From Rubrobacter sp. (GTDB taxonomy: Bacteria; Actinomycetota; Rubrobacteria; Rubrobacterales; Rubrobacteraceae): DNA of 7,594 bases. The stretch spans positions 1 through 7,594 of the forward strand of contig JACDGB010000077.1 in the NCBI GenBank assembly GCA_013815485.1, given 5' to 3'. The position numbers and the translations under genes are program-made. The notes below the pieces were generated by a model that saw only the letters and a program-made list of their open reading frames with translations, was not told the origin of the DNA and did no database searches. This document shows, piece by piece, positions 6,298 to 7,594 of the stretch (the first letter of the stretch is position 1; every line of letters begins with the position of its first letter).

Positions 6298-7594
6298 CTA
6301 GCCTCCCCCGAACGTCCCGATGATCTCCTGCACGGCCACGGCGACGAAGAGGAGCACGGAGAAGGCGAGGATCAGGTTGGAGAGCCATCCGCTGCGGAAC
6401 TCGCGGCCCACGCGGAGGTTCAGGAGCCAAATCAGCGTGATCGCCAGGAAAGGCATGAAGATGGCGCCCAAAGAGGCGTAGATGATCACGATGGTCACAG
6501 GCTCGTCGAAGGCGAGCAGGACCATGGGCGGGAAGGTAAGCCAGGCTAGGAAGAGGCGGAACCATATGCTCGTTTCGGAGAGATATTCTTCCCCCTGCTC
6601 CTCGGGTATGCGGCGGACGGAGCGCACGAGGTCGCCGAAGAGGTAGGCGCCGCCGTTCCAGGCGCCGGTGATGGAGCTGGTCGCGGCGGCCCAGAAACCT
6701 ATGAGGAACAGCCAGCTCGCAACCACCCCGAAACGCTCGGCTATGGGGTCTGAGAGGGTGACGAGTCCCGCTTCGTCGCCGATGCTCTCCCCACCGGCGA
6801 ACAGCAACTCCGCCCCGACGACCAGCATCGCCACCATGAAGATCCCCGTCATGGCATACCCGACGCCGAGGTCGGTGCGCATCATCGGGATCCAGGACGG
6901 TCGCCGCCAGCCGCGCTCGCGCACCCAGTAAGTGTACGAGACGAGCGTGAACGTCCCGCCCACGCCCCCGATGACCGCCAGCACGAAGGGCAGAGAGCCT
7001 TCCGGCATCCGGGGCAATATCGTGCCCAGGGCAAGCTCGCCCACGTTCGGGCCGAGCAGGATCGCAAGCCCCACGACCGTTATGAACATCACGCCGACGA
7101 AGAACTCCATGATCCGCTCAAAGAGCTTGTACTTCCCGATAATGCAGATCCCGAAGCCGAAGATAACGGAGTGCAGCACCGCCAACAACCAGAAAGGCAT
7201 CAGTCCTGGGAACATGGCGTCAACGGCGAGGGCCGAGGCCGAAGGCGCCGCCGCCCCGTAGAAGAACGTCACCAGCGCCAGGTAGACGATGAAGTAGATG
7301 CTCGCCCACAAGCCCATCGAACGCCAGCCGTCGAGGATGGTCGTCCTGGTAGCCATGTACCAGCGCCCGAGCCCCTCGGTGAGCGTGAACTTCAATACCG
7401 CGCCCAGGATGATGGCCCATACCAGGACCGTCCCGAACTGCGTGCCCGCCGTGAGCGAGGTGACCATGTCCCCGGCCCCCACCCCGGTCGCCGCTACGAC
7501 GAGCCCGGGTCCGATCAGGCGCAGCCGCCGCCCCCAGCTAGTCGGAGCCTCCCCAGCCGAAGCCTCGCCCGTGCGCCCTTCGGTAACGTCAGCC
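6298..7594 (-). CDS. Divergent Nramp-family metal transporter, 5' end missing
   Basis: At least 431 codons are visible, ending at TAG 6300-6298. The frame is still open at the right edge and no start codon is seen there; the GTG at 7482 falls inside the first membrane helix and is not the start. The protein has about 11 hydrophobic helices in the Nramp/LeuT-fold order, beginning IGPGLVVAATGVGAGDMVTS (visible residues about 27-46). Nramp proteins couple uptake of Mn2+, Fe2+ or related ions to protons. The first helix has GAGD where classical members have the metal-ligating DPGN, and the sixth has GGVGGTFTLV (208-217) in place of the MPH-containing motif. It therefore belongs to a divergent branch with an uncertain substrate; Mg2+ or another ion is possible, since Nramp-related Mg2+ carriers also lack the usual site. 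A helix near visible residues 305-320 carries SITGAWNGGAYLFGDL. No neighbour indicates the substrate. Confidence 0.85.
   Translation of the reverse strand, partial: ADVTEGRTGEASAGEAPTSWGRRLRLIGPGLVVAATGVGAGDMVTSLTAGTQFGTVLVWAIILGAVLKFTLTEGLGRWYMATRTTILDGWRSMGLWASIYFIVYLALVTFFYGAAAPSASALAVDAMFPGLMPFWLLAVLHSVIFGFGICIIGKYKLFERIMEFFVGVMFITVVGLAILLGPNVGELALGTILPRMPEGSLPFVLAVIGGVGGTFTLVSYTYWVRERGWRRPSWIPMMRTDLGVGYAMTGIFMVAMLVVGAELLFAGGESIGDEAGLVTLSDPIAERFGVVASWLFLIGFWAAATSSITGAWNGGAYLFGDLVRSVRRIPEEQGEEYLSETSIWFRLFLAWLTFPPMVLLAFDEPVTIVIIYASLGAIFMPFLAITLIWLLNLRVGREFRSGWLSNLILAFSVLLFVAVAVQEIIGTFGGG

Noticed and set aside
7480..7482. GTG at 7482 as the transporter start
   Set aside because: The frame continues upstream with IGPGLVVAATG, the normal beginning of the first Nramp helix, so GTG encodes an internal Val.

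Overview
The window is mostly GC-rich chromosomal DNA (one 60-base line in the transporter gene, 7021-7080, is 43/60 G+C by hand count), with G/C-ending codons, GGAGG-type ribosome binding sites and TTGnnn/TAAAAT-type promoters. With a ClpC-type unfoldase carrying a zinc finger, a PRC-barrel/BON protein and a QueF, it looks like a high-GC Gram-positive. I lean towards an actinobacterium of the Rubrobacter type, but this rests on overall style rather than a diagnostic marker gene.

Layout. 56-265 (+): a tiny lipoprotein reading frame with a clear lipobox, broken by one in-frame TGA, followed by a very stable UUCG-capped hairpin (298-331). 488-3163 (-): an 891-residue ClpC/ClpE-like AAA+ unfoldase, with its own terminator (432-463) and promoter (3209-3236). 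3301-3966 (+): a cytoplasmic PRC-barrel/acidic/BON protein, divergent from clp. 4045-4800 (+): a secreted S1-family serine protease preceded by a palindromic operator candidate. 4864-5256 (-): a QueF-type reductase of the queuosine pathway, convergent with the protease. 5311-6102 (-): a markedly AT-rich gene whose product resembles the Abi-alpha/DUF4393 type. 6298-7594 (-): a divergent Nramp-fold metal transporter, cut by the right edge.

How the genes fit together. The divergent clp and PRC/BON pair share a 137-base intergenic region and could both serve protein or envelope stress, although no known heat-shock operator is visible there. The AT-rich gene lies 54 bases upstream of queF on the same strand and could be co-transcribed with it. 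It looks like an acquired insert between two GC-rich native genes and is the best candidate here for an accessory or defence function. The protease and the transporter look like stand-alone genes.

Most second-look points are deviations inside recognisable families: a QueF with Ala where His is expected, an Nramp without the DPGN and MPH metal-site motifs, a Clp that combines a ClpE-like zinc finger with a ClpC-like N-domain, and a trypsin-fold protease whose S1-pocket residue is Gly. I see no CRISPR array, rRNA, tRNA or insertion sequence.
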